Assembly (NCBI GenBank): GCA_031292695.1
Contig: JARLGS010000117.1
Coordinates: 1 to 34,019 of the forward strand
Direction: 5' to 3'
Origin: Mycobacterium sp.
GTDB lineage: Bacteria; Actinomycetota; Actinomycetes; Mycobacteriales; Mycobacteriaceae
Length of the DNA stretch: 34,019 nucleotides
A model generated the notes under the pieces. The model was given only the letters and a program-made list of their open reading frames with translations, did no database searches and had not been told where the DNA came from. Of this stretch, positions 1-8,836 are shown in pieces. Positions within the stretch are counted from its first letter, which is position 1. Each line of letters starts with the position of its first letter. The position numbers and the translations under genes were made by a program.

Positions 1-1325
<1,325 letters not shown>

Positions 1326-1413
1326 ACCGAGCCCACCGGACCTCGGGCCGGCCATTCGGAAAAGCCCCGAGGCGGCACGCGCTACGGTCGCTATACACAT
1401 GACGGAGGTTTCT

Positions 1414-1812
1414 ATGGCCGGGCGGATCCCATTGGTCGACTATCTGGTGCTCGACGACGACGAACCGCACCTCGTCGCGCAGGAATGCACCAACTGCGGT
1501 GCCCGGTTCTTCGACCGGCGCAACGCCTGCGCCGGCTGCTTTGCCACCGAGTTCAAGACCGTGCCGGTCGCGACCGAGGGGACGGTGCGGGCCTTCACGA
1601 TCGTCACCTTCGCCGCACCGGGCATCCCCATCCCGTTCGTCGCGTCCGTGGTCGACTGCGAGGGCACCCAGGTGCGCGCCAACCTCGTCAACGTCGAGCC
1701 CGACCCTGACCACGTCCATGACGGGATGAAGGTGCGTCTGGCCACCTACCCGATCGGTACCGACTGCGAAGGCACCCAGGCCATCGGCTTCGGCTTCGAG
1801 CCCGCCACCTGA
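1414..1812 (+). CDS. Zinc-ribbon and OB-fold protein, partner of the adjacent thiolase
   Basis: About 132 residues. The N-terminal rubredoxin-like zinc ribbon has two CxxC pairs (Cys25/28 and Cys39/42, in CTNCG and CAGC). It is followed by an OB-fold of the DUF35 type, with GTVRAFTIVTFAAPG and CEGTQVRANLV. Proteins of this family pair with SCP2-type thiolases and form the acyl-CoA-binding half of the complex, as in steroid side-chain aldolases. I place the start at ATG 1414 rather than the in-frame ATG at 1399, because GGAGG at 1404-1408 sits five bases before 1414. The thiolase gene follows 30 bases downstream, which supports a shared complex. Confidence 0.85.
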   Translation: MAGRIPLVDYLVLDDDEPHLVAQECTNCGARFFDRRNACAGCFATEFKTVPVATEGTVRAFTIVTFAAPGIPIPFVASVVDCEGTQVRANLVNVEPDPDHVHDGMKVRLATYPIGTDCEGTQAIGFGFEPAT

Positions 1813-1842
1813 CCAACCAGCACCGACGAAGGAGCAGCGACG

Positions 1843-3054
1843 ATGAGCGCCAGCGATGAGATCTGGATCCTGGGGATCCGCATGACCAAGTTCGGCAAGC
1901 ACCCCGATCTGGACACCGTTGACCTGGCCGCGGAGGCCGCGCTCGGCGCGCTGGCCGACGCCGGGGTGACCATGGCCGACATCGGTGTGCTGGCGGCCGG
2001 CAACCTGATGAACGCGAACGCCGGAATCGGTCAGCAGCTGCAAAAACAGATCGGCCAAACCGGCATCCCGGTGTACAACGTGGCCAACGCGTGCGCCACC
2101 GGCGCCACCGCGCTGCGGACCGCCATCATGGCCGTGAAGGCCGGCGAGGTCGACTACGGCATGGCCGTCGGCGTGGAGAAGCTGTCCGGCGCCGGACTGC
2201 TCGCCGGGGGCAGTCAACAAAAACAATCCGACGACGTCTGGGCGCCGAAGGGCCGCTACGGCGCGGTCGCGCCCATCGACGGGCGGATCGGCACCGAAAC
2301 CATGCCCGGTGTGTTCGCCCAGATCGGCACCGAGTACGGCCACAAGTACGGCGGCACCAGCTTCGAGTTGTTCGCCAAGATCAGCGAGAAGAACCACGCC
2401 CACTCGACACTGAATCCGCTGGCCGCCTACCAGAAGAGGTTCACACTCGAGCAGATCATGAACGACGTGATGATCGCCTACCCCAACACTCGCCCGATGT
2501 GCTCGGCCAACTGCGACGGCGCCGCCGCCGCGATCGTGTGCAACGGCGAGACACTGAAATCGCTGTCGCTCGAACAGCGGCGGCGCGCGGTGAAGGTGTC
2601 GGCCTCGGTGCTGACCACCGACCCCTACGAAGAGGGCTGCCAGGTCCTGCCCAACGTCAACACGCTGACCCGCAACGCCGCCGCGACCGCCTACGAGCAG
2701 GCCGGCATCGGACCGGGCGACCTCGACCTGGTCGAGCTGCACGACTGCTTCGCCACCGCCGAACTCGTGCACTACGACAACCTGATGCTGTGCGACGAGG
2801 GCGGCGCCGCCGACTTCTTCAACTCCGGCGCCACGTGGCGCGACGGCTCGACCCCGGTGAATGTGTCGGGCGGGCTGCAGTCCAAGGGCCACCCCATCGC
2901 GGCCACCGGCATCGCCAACATCTGGGAGATCTGCCACCACTTGCGCGGCGAGGCCGGCGACCGCCAGATCAAGAACGCCACGGTCGGCCTGGCCCACGTG
3001 ATCGGCCTGGGCTCGGCCTGCGGCGTCCACATCCTGGAAAAGTCGGCGGCCTAA
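1843..3054 (+). CDS. SCP2-type thiolase-fold protein
   Basis: 403 residues, of the lipid-transfer-protein (SCP2/SCPx) branch of thiolases. The nucleophile-type cysteine is Cys84 in NVANACATG. The HDCF motif (His300, Cys302) and the SKGHP motif (His350) are in the expected places, and the C-terminus has GLGSACGVHIL. Members cleave 3-ketoacyl-CoA or act as retro-aldolases on tertiary hydroxyacyl-CoA when paired with a DUF35 partner. The DUF35 gene directly upstream makes that pairing likely here. The ATG is preceded by AAGGAG. Whether this copy is a true thiolase or an aldolase cannot be decided from the sequence. Confidence 0.87.
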   Translation: MSASDEIWILGIRMTKFGKHPDLDTVDLAAEAALGALADAGVTMADIGVLAAGNLMNANAGIGQQLQKQIGQTGIPVYNVANACATGATALRTAIMAVKAGEVDYGMAVGVEKLSGAGLLAGGSQQKQSDDVWAPKGRYGAVAPIDGRIGTETMPGVFAQIGTEYGHKYGGTSFELFAKISEKNHAHSTLNPLAAYQKRFTLEQIMNDVMIAYPNTRPMCSANCDGAAAAIVCNGETLKSLSLEQRRRAVKVSASVLTTDPYEEGCQVLPNVNTLTRNAAATAYEQAGIGPGDLDLVELHDCFATAELVHYDNLMLCDEGGAADFFNSGATWRDGSTPVNVSGGLQSKGHPIAATGIANIWEICHHLRGEAGDRQIKNATVGLAHVIGLGSACGVHILEKSAA

Positions 3055-3326
3055 GCCCTCGCACCACACGTCGTCGCGCCCGGATTCCGGTTGATTGCAT
3101 GGCATGTCGGCTGCCCCGGCTACCTTATTGACCCGCGCTGGCGTAGTCGGTGACCGCCGCGCCGTTCACCGCGCTTACCGACGCGGCGTTCGACAACCTC
3201 GGCCCCAGTCTCTGAGACGGCACGAAGAATCGAACGGCCTTAGGTGACAGGCTTCCCCGAACGGAAATCGACTGACGATGCCCGTTTGCGGCTTGTCGGC
3301 GTGGCCGTCGTGGTAAAGATGGCCCC

Positions 3327-5060
3327 ATGTCGTACGTGCTGACGCAGCCGGACGTAATGGGGACGGCGGCCGCGGATTTAGCGGCGATTGGTACGACGAT
3401 CAAACAAGCCGGTGCGGCCGCGGCGGGCAAGACCACCGGCGTGGCGGCGGCCGCCGCCGATGAGGTATCCGCGGCGATAACGAACCTGTTCAACGCGTAC
3501 GCCCAAGAGTGGCAAGCGGTCCTCGGGCGGGCGACGGTGTTTCACAGCGAGTTCGCCCGGGCGCTGGCCGCCGCCGGCAACGCCTACGCCAGTGCCGAAT
3601 CCGCCTTCCTGGGCGCGCTCGCCGCCGGCAGTTCCCCGCTCACCGCGACGGGCGGCACCGGAGTACTGACCGCAATGACGAGGGCGGCGATGACGGACCC
3701 GCCCGTCACTTTCGTCCTGGACGGGAGCGGAACGCCGATCCCGCCGGCAACCTTCGTGGCCGACGTTGTCAGCAAATACGTCATGCCAAATTTCCCGCCG
3801 GGCCTTGTCCAAGCCCTGGCCATGCCGGCGGGGGAATATCCGGATAGCGGTATCAAGGACCTGCCCCAGGACATTTCCATAGCTCGCGGCGTCACGATCC
3901 TGAACAACGCGATCCAACAGCAACTCTCCGCCGGTAACACCGTCAACGTGCTCGGCTATTCACAGGGCGCCAACATCGCCGCGCTTGAAATGCAGTTGTT
4001 GGACCCCAGCGGCACGCCGAGCTCGCTACCCATAAACTTTGTCTTGCTTGGTAATTCGATGAATCCCAATGGGGGCTGGGATGCCCGCTTCCCGGGTCTG
4101 AGCCTGCCGACCTTGGGTTTTTCGACCCTCGGCCCGTCTCCGAGCAATGACTTCGTGACCAAGGTTTACACCCTCGAGTACGACGGCTGGGCCGACTTTC
4201 CGCAATACCCGATCGATATCTTCTCCGACCTCAATGCCGTCGCCGGCATGGTAACTGTGCACACCGGATATGAAACTCTGACACCCACGCAGATTGGTTC
4301 GGCGGTTACATTGCCGACGCAGGGTCCCACCATGACTACCTACTACATGATTCCGAACCCGGACTTACCGCTGCTGGATCCGGTGCGGCTTATCCCCTAC
4401 GTCGGAAACCCGATCGCAGACTTGGTCCAGCCGGTTTTGACACCGCTTGTCAACTGGGGCTACGGCAACCCGAACTTCGGCTGGTCCACCGGGCCGGCGA
4501 ATGTGACTACCCCGTTCGGATTCCTGCCGCCGCTCAGCGACACAACCGCCCTGGGGCCCGCCCTGGCCAGTGGAGTCCAGCAAGGAATCGCGGCTGCGGC
4601 CAACGACCTTATCGCCGAGGGGCCGCCGCAGCTGCCAGGAATATCGGGGCTCTCGGACATATCGCAAGCGCTGACGGCACTTTCGTCCGGGACCGCCACA
4701 CTGGCTCTGCCTGCGGGGCCGCCCTCGATAATCGACCTCCTCTCAGGCCTGCAGACGGCGAACATCCAGATCGTCGGCACCGTGACGAACGCGACCTCGA
4801 CGGCCTACTCAACCCTGCTTCCGACAGCAGATATCGCGACCGCTGTCCTGGTCTCTTTGCCGTCGTACGACGTGAACCTGTTCCTGGACGGGACACTTCA
4901 GATGGTCAACGGTCAGCCCGTGGCGGGGCTGATCAACGCGATCGGCCTTCCGATCGCGGCCGACGTCGGACTGCTCCCGCTCACGGGCGCGTTGGAACTC
5001 GTCGTCCTCGGAGAGGCGGGGTATTCCATCGTGACCGGGACGCCTTACGGGAGTTTCTGA
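3327..5060 (+). CDS. PE-family protein with PE-PPE serine hydrolase domain
   Basis: 577 residues. Residues 1-100 form a PE helical hairpin (start MSYVLTQPDVM), with the ESX secretion signal YxxxE at Tyr87-Glu91. A PE-PPE alpha/beta-hydrolase domain follows, with the nucleophile motif GYSQG at 210-214 (Ser212). Candidate acid residues are Asp286 and Asp290 in YDGWADFP, and the candidate histidine is His312 in VHTGY. Known proteins of this architecture are esterases exported by type VII secretion to the cell envelope. The final ~250 residues are low-complexity, rich in Leu, Pro and Thr, and have no recognised domain. No PPE partner gene lies beside it, so it may be an orphan PE. Only a weak ribosome site precedes the ATG. 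Confidence 0.9.
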   Translation: MSYVLTQPDVMGTAAADLAAIGTTIKQAGAAAAGKTTGVAAAAADEVSAAITNLFNAYAQEWQAVLGRATVFHSEFARALAAAGNAYASAESAFLGALAAGSSPLTATGGTGVLTAMTRAAMTDPPVTFVLDGSGTPIPPATFVADVVSKYVMPNFPPGLVQALAMPAGEYPDSGIKDLPQDISIARGVTILNNAIQQQLSAGNTVNVLGYSQGANIAALEMQLLDPSGTPSSLPINFVLLGNSMNPNGGWDARFPGLSLPTLGFSTLGPSPSNDFVTKVYTLEYDGWADFPQYPIDIFSDLNAVAGMVTVHTGYETLTPTQIGSAVTLPTQGPTMTTYYMIPNPDLPLLDPVRLIPYVGNPIADLVQPVLTPLVNWGYGNPNFGWSTGPANVTTPFGFLPPLSDTTALGPALASGVQQGIAAAANDLIAEGPPQLPGISGLSDISQALTALSSGTATLALPAGPPSIIDLLSGLQTANIQIVGTVTNATSTAYSTLLPTADIATAVLVSLPSYDVNLFLDGTLQMVNGQPVAGLINAIGLPIAADVGLLPLTGALELVVLGEAGYSIVTGTPYGSF

Positions 5061-5270
5061 CCGATGGCGGGGACTATCGCAGCTCGGTGGTATCGAATCT
5101 GACTGCGGTGCAAGCAGACCGGCGTTTCGTCGAGCGCGAGGGCCCGCTGAACTTCTACTCGCTGTACCGCGCGCACAATGTGCACTTATCGTGTACTCGG
5201 CGACGTTCGAGGGGCAGTCGCAGGTCGCGCTATCGGGCGCCGACGAATTGGCACAGCAGCTCACACCTCA
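5061..5270 (+). pseudogene. Unrecognised protein remnant with a frameshift
   Basis: Directly after the PE stop, one frame reads DGGDYRSSVVSNLTAV and then EGPLNFYSLYRAHNVHL. At about 5190 the protein-like reading moves to another frame as VYSATFEGQSQVALSGADEL. The two pieces look like one protein C-terminus split by a frameshift: residue composition is plausible on both sides and neither frame has a good start. I do not recognise the family. It could also be chance open frame in GC-rich DNA. The rest of the gap up to 5335 holds only the hairpin at 5291-5322. Confidence 0.3.
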
Positions 5271-5290
5271 ACCGCGCCGACGTGCCAATC

Positions 5291-5322
5291 CTCACCTCCT
5301 GCGCCTGCAGGCTAGAGGTGAG
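5291..5322. terminator. Hairpin between convergent genes
   Basis: A perfect 8-base inverted repeat, CTCACCTC (5291-5298) and GAGGTGAG (5315-5322), encloses a second small palindrome, GCCTGCAGGC. It lies between the end of the plus-strand PE region and the end of the minus-strand permease fragment at 5336. There is no T-tract, as is usual in mycobacteria. Bidirectional termination is the simplest reading. Confidence 0.5.
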
Positions 5323-5335
5323 CGCGCGGGAGCTA

Positions 5336-6016
5336 TCAGATCTCGTCGAGGCGGGGGTAGAGAACTTCTTGGGTGAGAAACAGCAGCGCGGCGGCAATCG
5401 GGATTGCGACCAGCGCCCCGACAATCCCGAGCAGTGCGCCGCCGATGAGGACGGCAACAACGGTGACCAGGGCGGGCACCTTCACTGCATGGCCGATGAT
5501 TCTCGGCACCAGCAGGTAGTCCTCGAGGAGGCGAAAGACGACAAAGAACGCTACCGCACCGATACAGACCGGGAGCGAGACTGTCAGTGCGACAGCGGCG
5601 ACGACGACACCAGCGATGGTCGATCCGACGACGGGCACCAGATCGAACACAGCCACAAAAATGCCCAGTAACAACGGGTACGGGACATTGAACGCGGCCA
5701 GCCAGATGAAGGTGGCGACCCCGGCGATCACCGAGATCAACACATTGCCCAGCACGTAGGCGCCGACTTTCGCGAACACTTCATCTCCGATGAGGATGGC
5801 GCGGGGCCGACGACTGTGGGGCACCAGCCGGTACAGCTTGCTGCGGATACGGGGCATGTCGACCAGGAAGTACACGGTCAACACAATCACGATCAAGGAG
5901 TCGGCCACCGCGTCGAAGACCGCGCTTCCTGCACTGACCACCTCATTGACCACCGATCCTCCCGAACCTTTGATCGTTTCGGTGATCCGCTGTTGCAGAT
6001 GGAAGCGATCGTTGAG
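5336..6016 (-). pseudogene. AI-2E-family permease, N-terminal half missing
   Basis: The frame encodes the C-terminal part of a PerM/AI-2E-type membrane permease, with several hydrophobic helices. Family-typical stretches are VYFLVDMPRIRSKLYRLVP, the PYPLLLGIFVAVFDLVPVVGS turn and LIGGALLGIVGALVAIPIAA. Full members are about 350-400 residues. Here a GTG at 5953 would give 205 residues, but family-like sequence continues upstream as LNDRFHLQQRITETI to an in-frame stop at 6017-6019. The N-terminal helices are absent. The break coincides with the start of htpG-like and integrase-like fragments on the other strand, so truncation by rearrangement is likely. A shortened protein could still be made from the GTG. 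Confidence 0.75.
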
Positions 6017-6070
6017 TCAGCCGATGGCCGAGGAGTGGTCCTGGGCCGGGGTGAAATCGCCCTCGGGAGT

Positions 6071-6350
6071 CAGTACCTGCGTTTCGTCAAGGGCGTCGTC
6101 GACGCACAGGACCTGTCGCTCAACGTTTCCCGCGAAATCCAGCAGCAAGATCGGCAGATCAGGGCGATCCGTCGCCGGCTGACCAAAAAGGTGCTCTCCA
6201 TGATCAAGGATCTGCACTCGGAGCGGCCGCAGGACTACCGCACCGTGTGGACCCAGTTCGGCAAAGTCCTCGAAGAGGGCCTGCTGTCAGAGTTGGAACC
6301 GGGAAATACTGCTGGGAATTGCCTCGTTCGCCTCGACGAGCGGCACGGTT
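6071..6350 (+). pseudogene. htpG: Internal fragment of the Hsp90 chaperone gene htpG
   Basis: From about 6071 the frame reads QYLRFVKGVVDAQDLSLNV, then SREIQQQDRQIRAIRRRLTK, then DYRTVWTQFGKVLEEGLLS. This is the middle-domain signature of HtpG. After about 6285 the match continues in another frame as NREILLGIASFASTS, so a frameshift is present. Full HtpG is around 640 residues; only about 90 are represented, with no ATPase domain and no C-terminal dimerisation domain. No function is expected. The working htpG gene should be elsewhere in the genome. Confidence 0.85.
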
Positions 6351-6454
6351 GCGGGGCCACTGCCTCGATCATGGTTACCGCGCACACCTACGCGGACGTG
6401 TACGACTCGGACCTGGATCGCGTGGCGAATGCGCTCGACGGGCTCGGAGGATAA
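6351..6454 (+). pseudogene. C-terminal remnant of a tyrosine recombinase (phage-type integrase)
   Basis: The last ~34 codons before the TAA at 6452 read ATASIMVTAHTYADVYDSDL followed by DRVANALDGL. This resembles the C-terminus of mycobacterial phage-type integrases, where the catalytic tyrosine lies in a TYADLFDDDLD-like segment. The Tyr of HTYADVY would be that residue. The rest of the recombinase is missing and the frame upstream is htpG-derived. The tRNA-Phe piece 100 bases downstream supports an integrase origin, because such integrases use tRNA 3' ends as attachment sites. The match is short, hence the moderate confidence. Confidence 0.6.
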
Positions 6455-6552
6455 CCGTGACTGCGGATAAACGGCGGATAAACCGGGGCCGCGGTGGACC
6501 GAATGGTGCATTCAAGCGATCGAAGAAGCCGGTGACCAGCTCTTTCTCGCAG

Positions 6553-6600
6553 TGGCCAGGGGCGGGATCGAACCGCCGACCTTCCGCTTTTCAGGCGGAC
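6553..6600 (-). other. 3' part of a tRNA-Phe (GAA) gene, probable attachment-site remnant
   Basis: Read on the minus strand, this has an anticodon arm TCCGC-CTGAAAA-GCGGA with anticodon GAA. The variable loop follows, then a T-arm GGCGG-TTCGATC-CCGCC, then the 3' acceptor strand CCTGGCC plus the discriminator A. The 5' acceptor strand and D-arm are absent: bases above 6600 bear no tRNA resemblance, so it cannot fold into a complete tRNA. No CCA is encoded. Duplicated tRNA 3' halves of about 45-50 bp are the usual left or right attachment site of tRNA-targeting integrases. Spurious ORFs cover it on both strands. Confidence 0.85.
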
Positions 6601-6752
6601 TTGCGGTCGCGGCAGGCTTGTTTTGGCTGGTCACGCTGGACACGAAGCCCGCAGTTGGACAGGTCGGACCAGCTAGCCTGACGCGTTGGCCCCATTTTGG
6701 CCCCATAGCCATGGATGCCAGGTCGTTTGAGACCCCACACTAATCTGGCTCC

Positions 6753-6908
6753 ATGAAGACCGTCACGACCGCCGAAGCTGAGGCGTCAAACTTGCTACTT
6801 TCCAACATCTTTCACATGGTATGTCGGCAGACACTTGCGCCGAATTGTCGCGGCGGGTCAACATCCAGATCAGGAACTACGCTACCGCGGGCAGCCATAC
6901 GTCGCTAG
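6753..6908 (+). pseudogene. Short ORF with Phd/VapB antitoxin-like start
   Basis: The ATG at 6753 gives MKTVTTAEAEASNLLLSNIF and runs 51 codons to a TAG at 6906. The first residues resemble the N-terminus of Phd/YefM-type antitoxins (MKTVTxAEAK...), but the rest does not continue the fold and no toxin gene follows. I read it as a decayed antitoxin or chance similarity. The remainder of 6601-7007 contains only open frames that oppose the oxidase gene and a tandem GGCCCCAT-type duplication near 6688-6704. I see no other gene there. Confidence 0.25.
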
Positions 6909-7007
6909 GCGCCACCATCAAAGTCCCGAATTCCCCAAGGGATTGGTCGCCGTCAACGCGTCCGGAACGAAGCGGGCCGATCACCCTTCCCGTCCGACCC
7001 GCTACCG

Positions 7008-7283
7008 TCAGCTGAAGGCGGGAGTCGCGAACCAGAAGCCCAGGATCACCGCCGCGACGACCGCGGGCCAGGCCTCGAAGGCGACACGCACCGGCAGCGG
7101 CGCCTGCCGTAGCTCCATGAAGTCCAGCATCACGTACCTGACCTTTACTGCGGCGATCAGGAAGTTGCCGACCACCGCGACGGCGGGGCCGAACAGATTC
7201 TTGGACAGCCCCCACGTCGTCACGCACGTCAACACCATCAGGCCTATCCACACCCACGTGACCCGCTCACGCAATACCGACAT
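7008..7283 (-). CDS. Small cytochrome c oxidase subunit IV-like membrane protein (module 1)
   Basis: 91 residues starting MSVLRERVTWVWIGLM, with three predicted membrane helices. It has the pattern of prokaryotic oxidase subunit IV proteins, with a charged break VKVRYVMLDFMELRQAP between helices two and three. The start is ATG 7283, overlapping the stop of the subunit III gene (ATGA), so I reject a longer frame beginning upstream. A clear paralogue, with VAAVKVRLVIWHFMEVRRAP, lies at 13337-13597. Such subunits stabilise heme-copper oxidases or NO reductases, but no catalytic subunit is encoded nearby. Confidence 0.82.
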   Translation of the reverse strand: MSVLRERVTWVWIGLMVLTCVTTWGLSKNLFGPAVAVVGNFLIAAVKVRYVMLDFMELRQAPLPVRVAFEAWPAVVAAVILGFWFATPAFS

Positions 7284-7870
7284 CAGACCGCCCTCATCAG
7301 GTAGAGCAAGGGGAACAATACGATCCACAACAGGTCGACCAGGTGCCAGAACGAGGCCACGCATTCCGGCACCACCCGGCGTGAGCTGCTCCATGCGCCG
7401 CGCCGCGAACGGATCCACAGAAAGGTCAGCAGGCTGGTGCCGACCAGAACGTGGGCGAGGTGGATCCCGGTCAGCGTGAAGTACCACATGTAGAAGGCGT
7501 CGGTGCCCGGCATGATGCCGTGAGCGAACTTCTGGAAGTACTCGATCGACTTGGACACCACGAACATCAGACCTGTGAGCACTCCCCCAAGTAGATATCG
7601 GGGCACTCGGTCGATGAGGTCACGCTTGAGGGCTTGGATCGCAAGGGCGACCGACCAGGAGCTGGTCAGCAGGATAAGCGTGTCGATGCCACCCAGGTTC
7701 ATGTTGAGCGTGTGCCGGGAGGCCTCGAACATGGCCGGGTTGTGGAGCCGATCCTTCATGAAGCTCAGAAACAGGATCGCGAAGATGACCGAGTCAGCAC
7801 CGATGAAGACCCAGACGCCGTCCACTCCGGGAAGACGTCTGGGCTTCACACGATCGGCGACAGCGACCAC
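7283..7870 (-). CDS. Heme-copper oxidase subunit III / NorE-like protein (module 1)
   Basis: 195 residues and five hydrophobic segments. The family pattern is present: LPGVDGVWVFIGADSVIFA at the start, HNPAMFEASRHTLN, SKSIEY, YFTLTGIHLAHVLVG with its histidines, and a C-terminal WHLVDLLWIVLFPLLYLMR. Full cox3 proteins have seven helices; this is the shorter NorE-like type. Its paralogue at 12719-13333 shares most of these motifs. It lies seven bases after the orphan membrane-protein gene and overlaps the subunit IV gene, so the three form one transcript. The partner catalytic subunit is not in the window. The family is well supported; the role is not. Confidence 0.87.
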   Translation of the reverse strand: MVAVADRVKPRRLPGVDGVWVFIGADSVIFAILFLSFMKDRLHNPAMFEASRHTLNMNLGGIDTLILLTSSWSVALAIQALKRDLIDRVPRYLLGGVLTGLMFVVSKSIEYFQKFAHGIMPGTDAFYMWYFTLTGIHLAHVLVGTSLLTFLWIRSRRGAWSSSRRVVPECVASFWHLVDLLWIVLFPLLYLMRAV

Positions 7871-7877
7871 CGCGCCA

Positions 7878-8657
7878 CTAAGCGTTCAGGCGCCCGGCGG
7901 CCTCGTCTTCGGCCTTGATCCGGTCGATAGCCTTGAAGACGAAGTAACCCAGGCCTGCGATCCAGAAGAACCAGGTGAAGAACGCGACCCAGAAGCTGAT
8001 GACGCCGTTGAAGGCCAGCGGCCCGGTCGTGAGGAACGGGATGGCACTGACCACGAAGAACGACGCGAACGTGACCCAGCCCCACCAGCTGACCGCGTCC
8101 GGGACCAGCTTCTTCTCCCGCTTGTCACGCATGAACGCGATGCTGCAGGCGGCGATCTGGAGGGAGGTGACGAAGTACGCCAGGTCGAACAGGAGCCAGC
8201 CCATCCAGTAGAGCATGTGCACGACGCCCGGATCGAGGTAATGGGCCTCGTGCGCGGCGGTCAGCCACGCCATGCAAGCCGTCATGATCGGCGCACAGGT
8301 GATCGTGCCACCCATCATCTCGAGCTTGGAGAACACGCCGCCGGGACCCTCGACGTGTTCCATCACCCGGGCGATTGCCACGCTCCACGCCATGTAGAAG
8401 GCGGTGATCGTCAGGGCGACGCTCATCCCGATCAAGAGCGGCAGCCGGAGTTCGACGAAGTGCGCCTTCACCTCCTCTGGCGTCGCATTGGGCGAGAACG
8501 GCGGCATGTTGCGTCCGAGGAACCCCCATAGGCCGACGAACAGGGCCAGGAACAATGGGCCCATACATGCCAGGATCTTCCACGACGTGTAGTCCGTCGA
8601 GTACGGCGACAAGCCACGCGCCGGGGCTGCGGTGCCGGGTTCGGCATGTGTTGCCAT
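7878..8657 (-). CDS. Six-helix orphan membrane protein, copy A (module 1)
   Basis: 259 residues with about six hydrophobic segments; I do not recognise a named family. Features shared with copies B (11738-12502) and C (18092-18865) are: a single histidine just before helix two (KAHFVELRLPLLIG); a loop ending in a glycine; AWLTAA; a GWLLFDLAYFVTSLQ helix; a basic cytoplasmic loop then VPDAVSWWGWVTF; and the late signature TTGPLAFNGVISF. A and B also share GRNMP/GRNIP after helix one. Its N-terminus is soluble and alanine-rich. GAGGAG precedes the ATG. It is the first gene of a transcript with subunit III and IV homologues. It has none of the multiple conserved histidines expected of a heme-copper catalytic subunit. 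Confidence 0.8.
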   Translation of the reverse strand: MATHAEPGTAAPARGLSPYSTDYTSWKILACMGPLFLALFVGLWGFLGRNMPPFSPNATPEEVKAHFVELRLPLLIGMSVALTITAFYMAWSVAIARVMEHVEGPGGVFSKLEMMGGTITCAPIMTACMAWLTAAHEAHYLDPGVVHMLYWMGWLLFDLAYFVTSLQIAACSIAFMRDKREKKLVPDAVSWWGWVTFASFFVVSAIPFLTTGPLAFNGVISFWVAFFTWFFWIAGLGYFVFKAIDRIKAEDEAAGRLNA

Positions 8658-8670
8658 CGGACCTGCTCCT

Positions 8671-8682
8671 CAATGATGTACG
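8671..8682 (-). promoter_or_regulatory. Candidate operator half-palindrome before copy A
   Basis: The 10-mer CAATGATGTA (plus strand) lies just upstream of the ribosome site of the copy A gene. The same 10-mer lies upstream of the acyl-CoA dehydrogenase gene at 14716-14725, and a close variant lies before copy B. Inferred binding site; the cognate regulator is unknown. Confidence 0.3.
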
Positions 8683-8711
8683 AGGGGAATCGACGATCCG
8701 ATTCCCCTGGT

Positions 8712-8798
8712 GACTTCTTTAGACAACGCCATCCTCGCCGATGCGACGGTCGGTGGCTTCCCCCGAAAGAGCACCTTTTGCTCACCTCTTCGGGGCAC
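8712..8798 (-). repeat. Dispersed ~87-bp intergenic repeat, copy R1
   Basis: Lies between gpsA and copy A. It shares with R2 (9896-9983) and R3 (11476-11560) a block like GACATCGCCATCCTCGCCGA, then a GCTTCCCCC core, then GCACCTTTTGCTC and CGGGGCA. Here arms CCCCGAAAGAG (8761-8771) and CTCTTCGGGG (8786-8795) can form a strong hairpin. All three copies point the same way. Function unknown: a transcribed leader, a terminator or a mobile repeat are all possible. Confidence 0.7.
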
Positions 8799-8836
8799 CG
8801 AAAGAACGGCCGCCGCCGGCGAAAAGAACGCGAACG

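Noticed and set aside
2091..3131. A 346-codon arginine-rich frame on the plus strand
   Set aside because: Out-of-phase reading of the thiolase gene, with an unrealistic arginine content.
6512..6712. Small minus-strand ORF with EKRKVGGSIPPLATAR
   Set aside because: This phrase is the usual artefact of translating a tRNA 3' end, and it covers the tRNA-Phe fragment.
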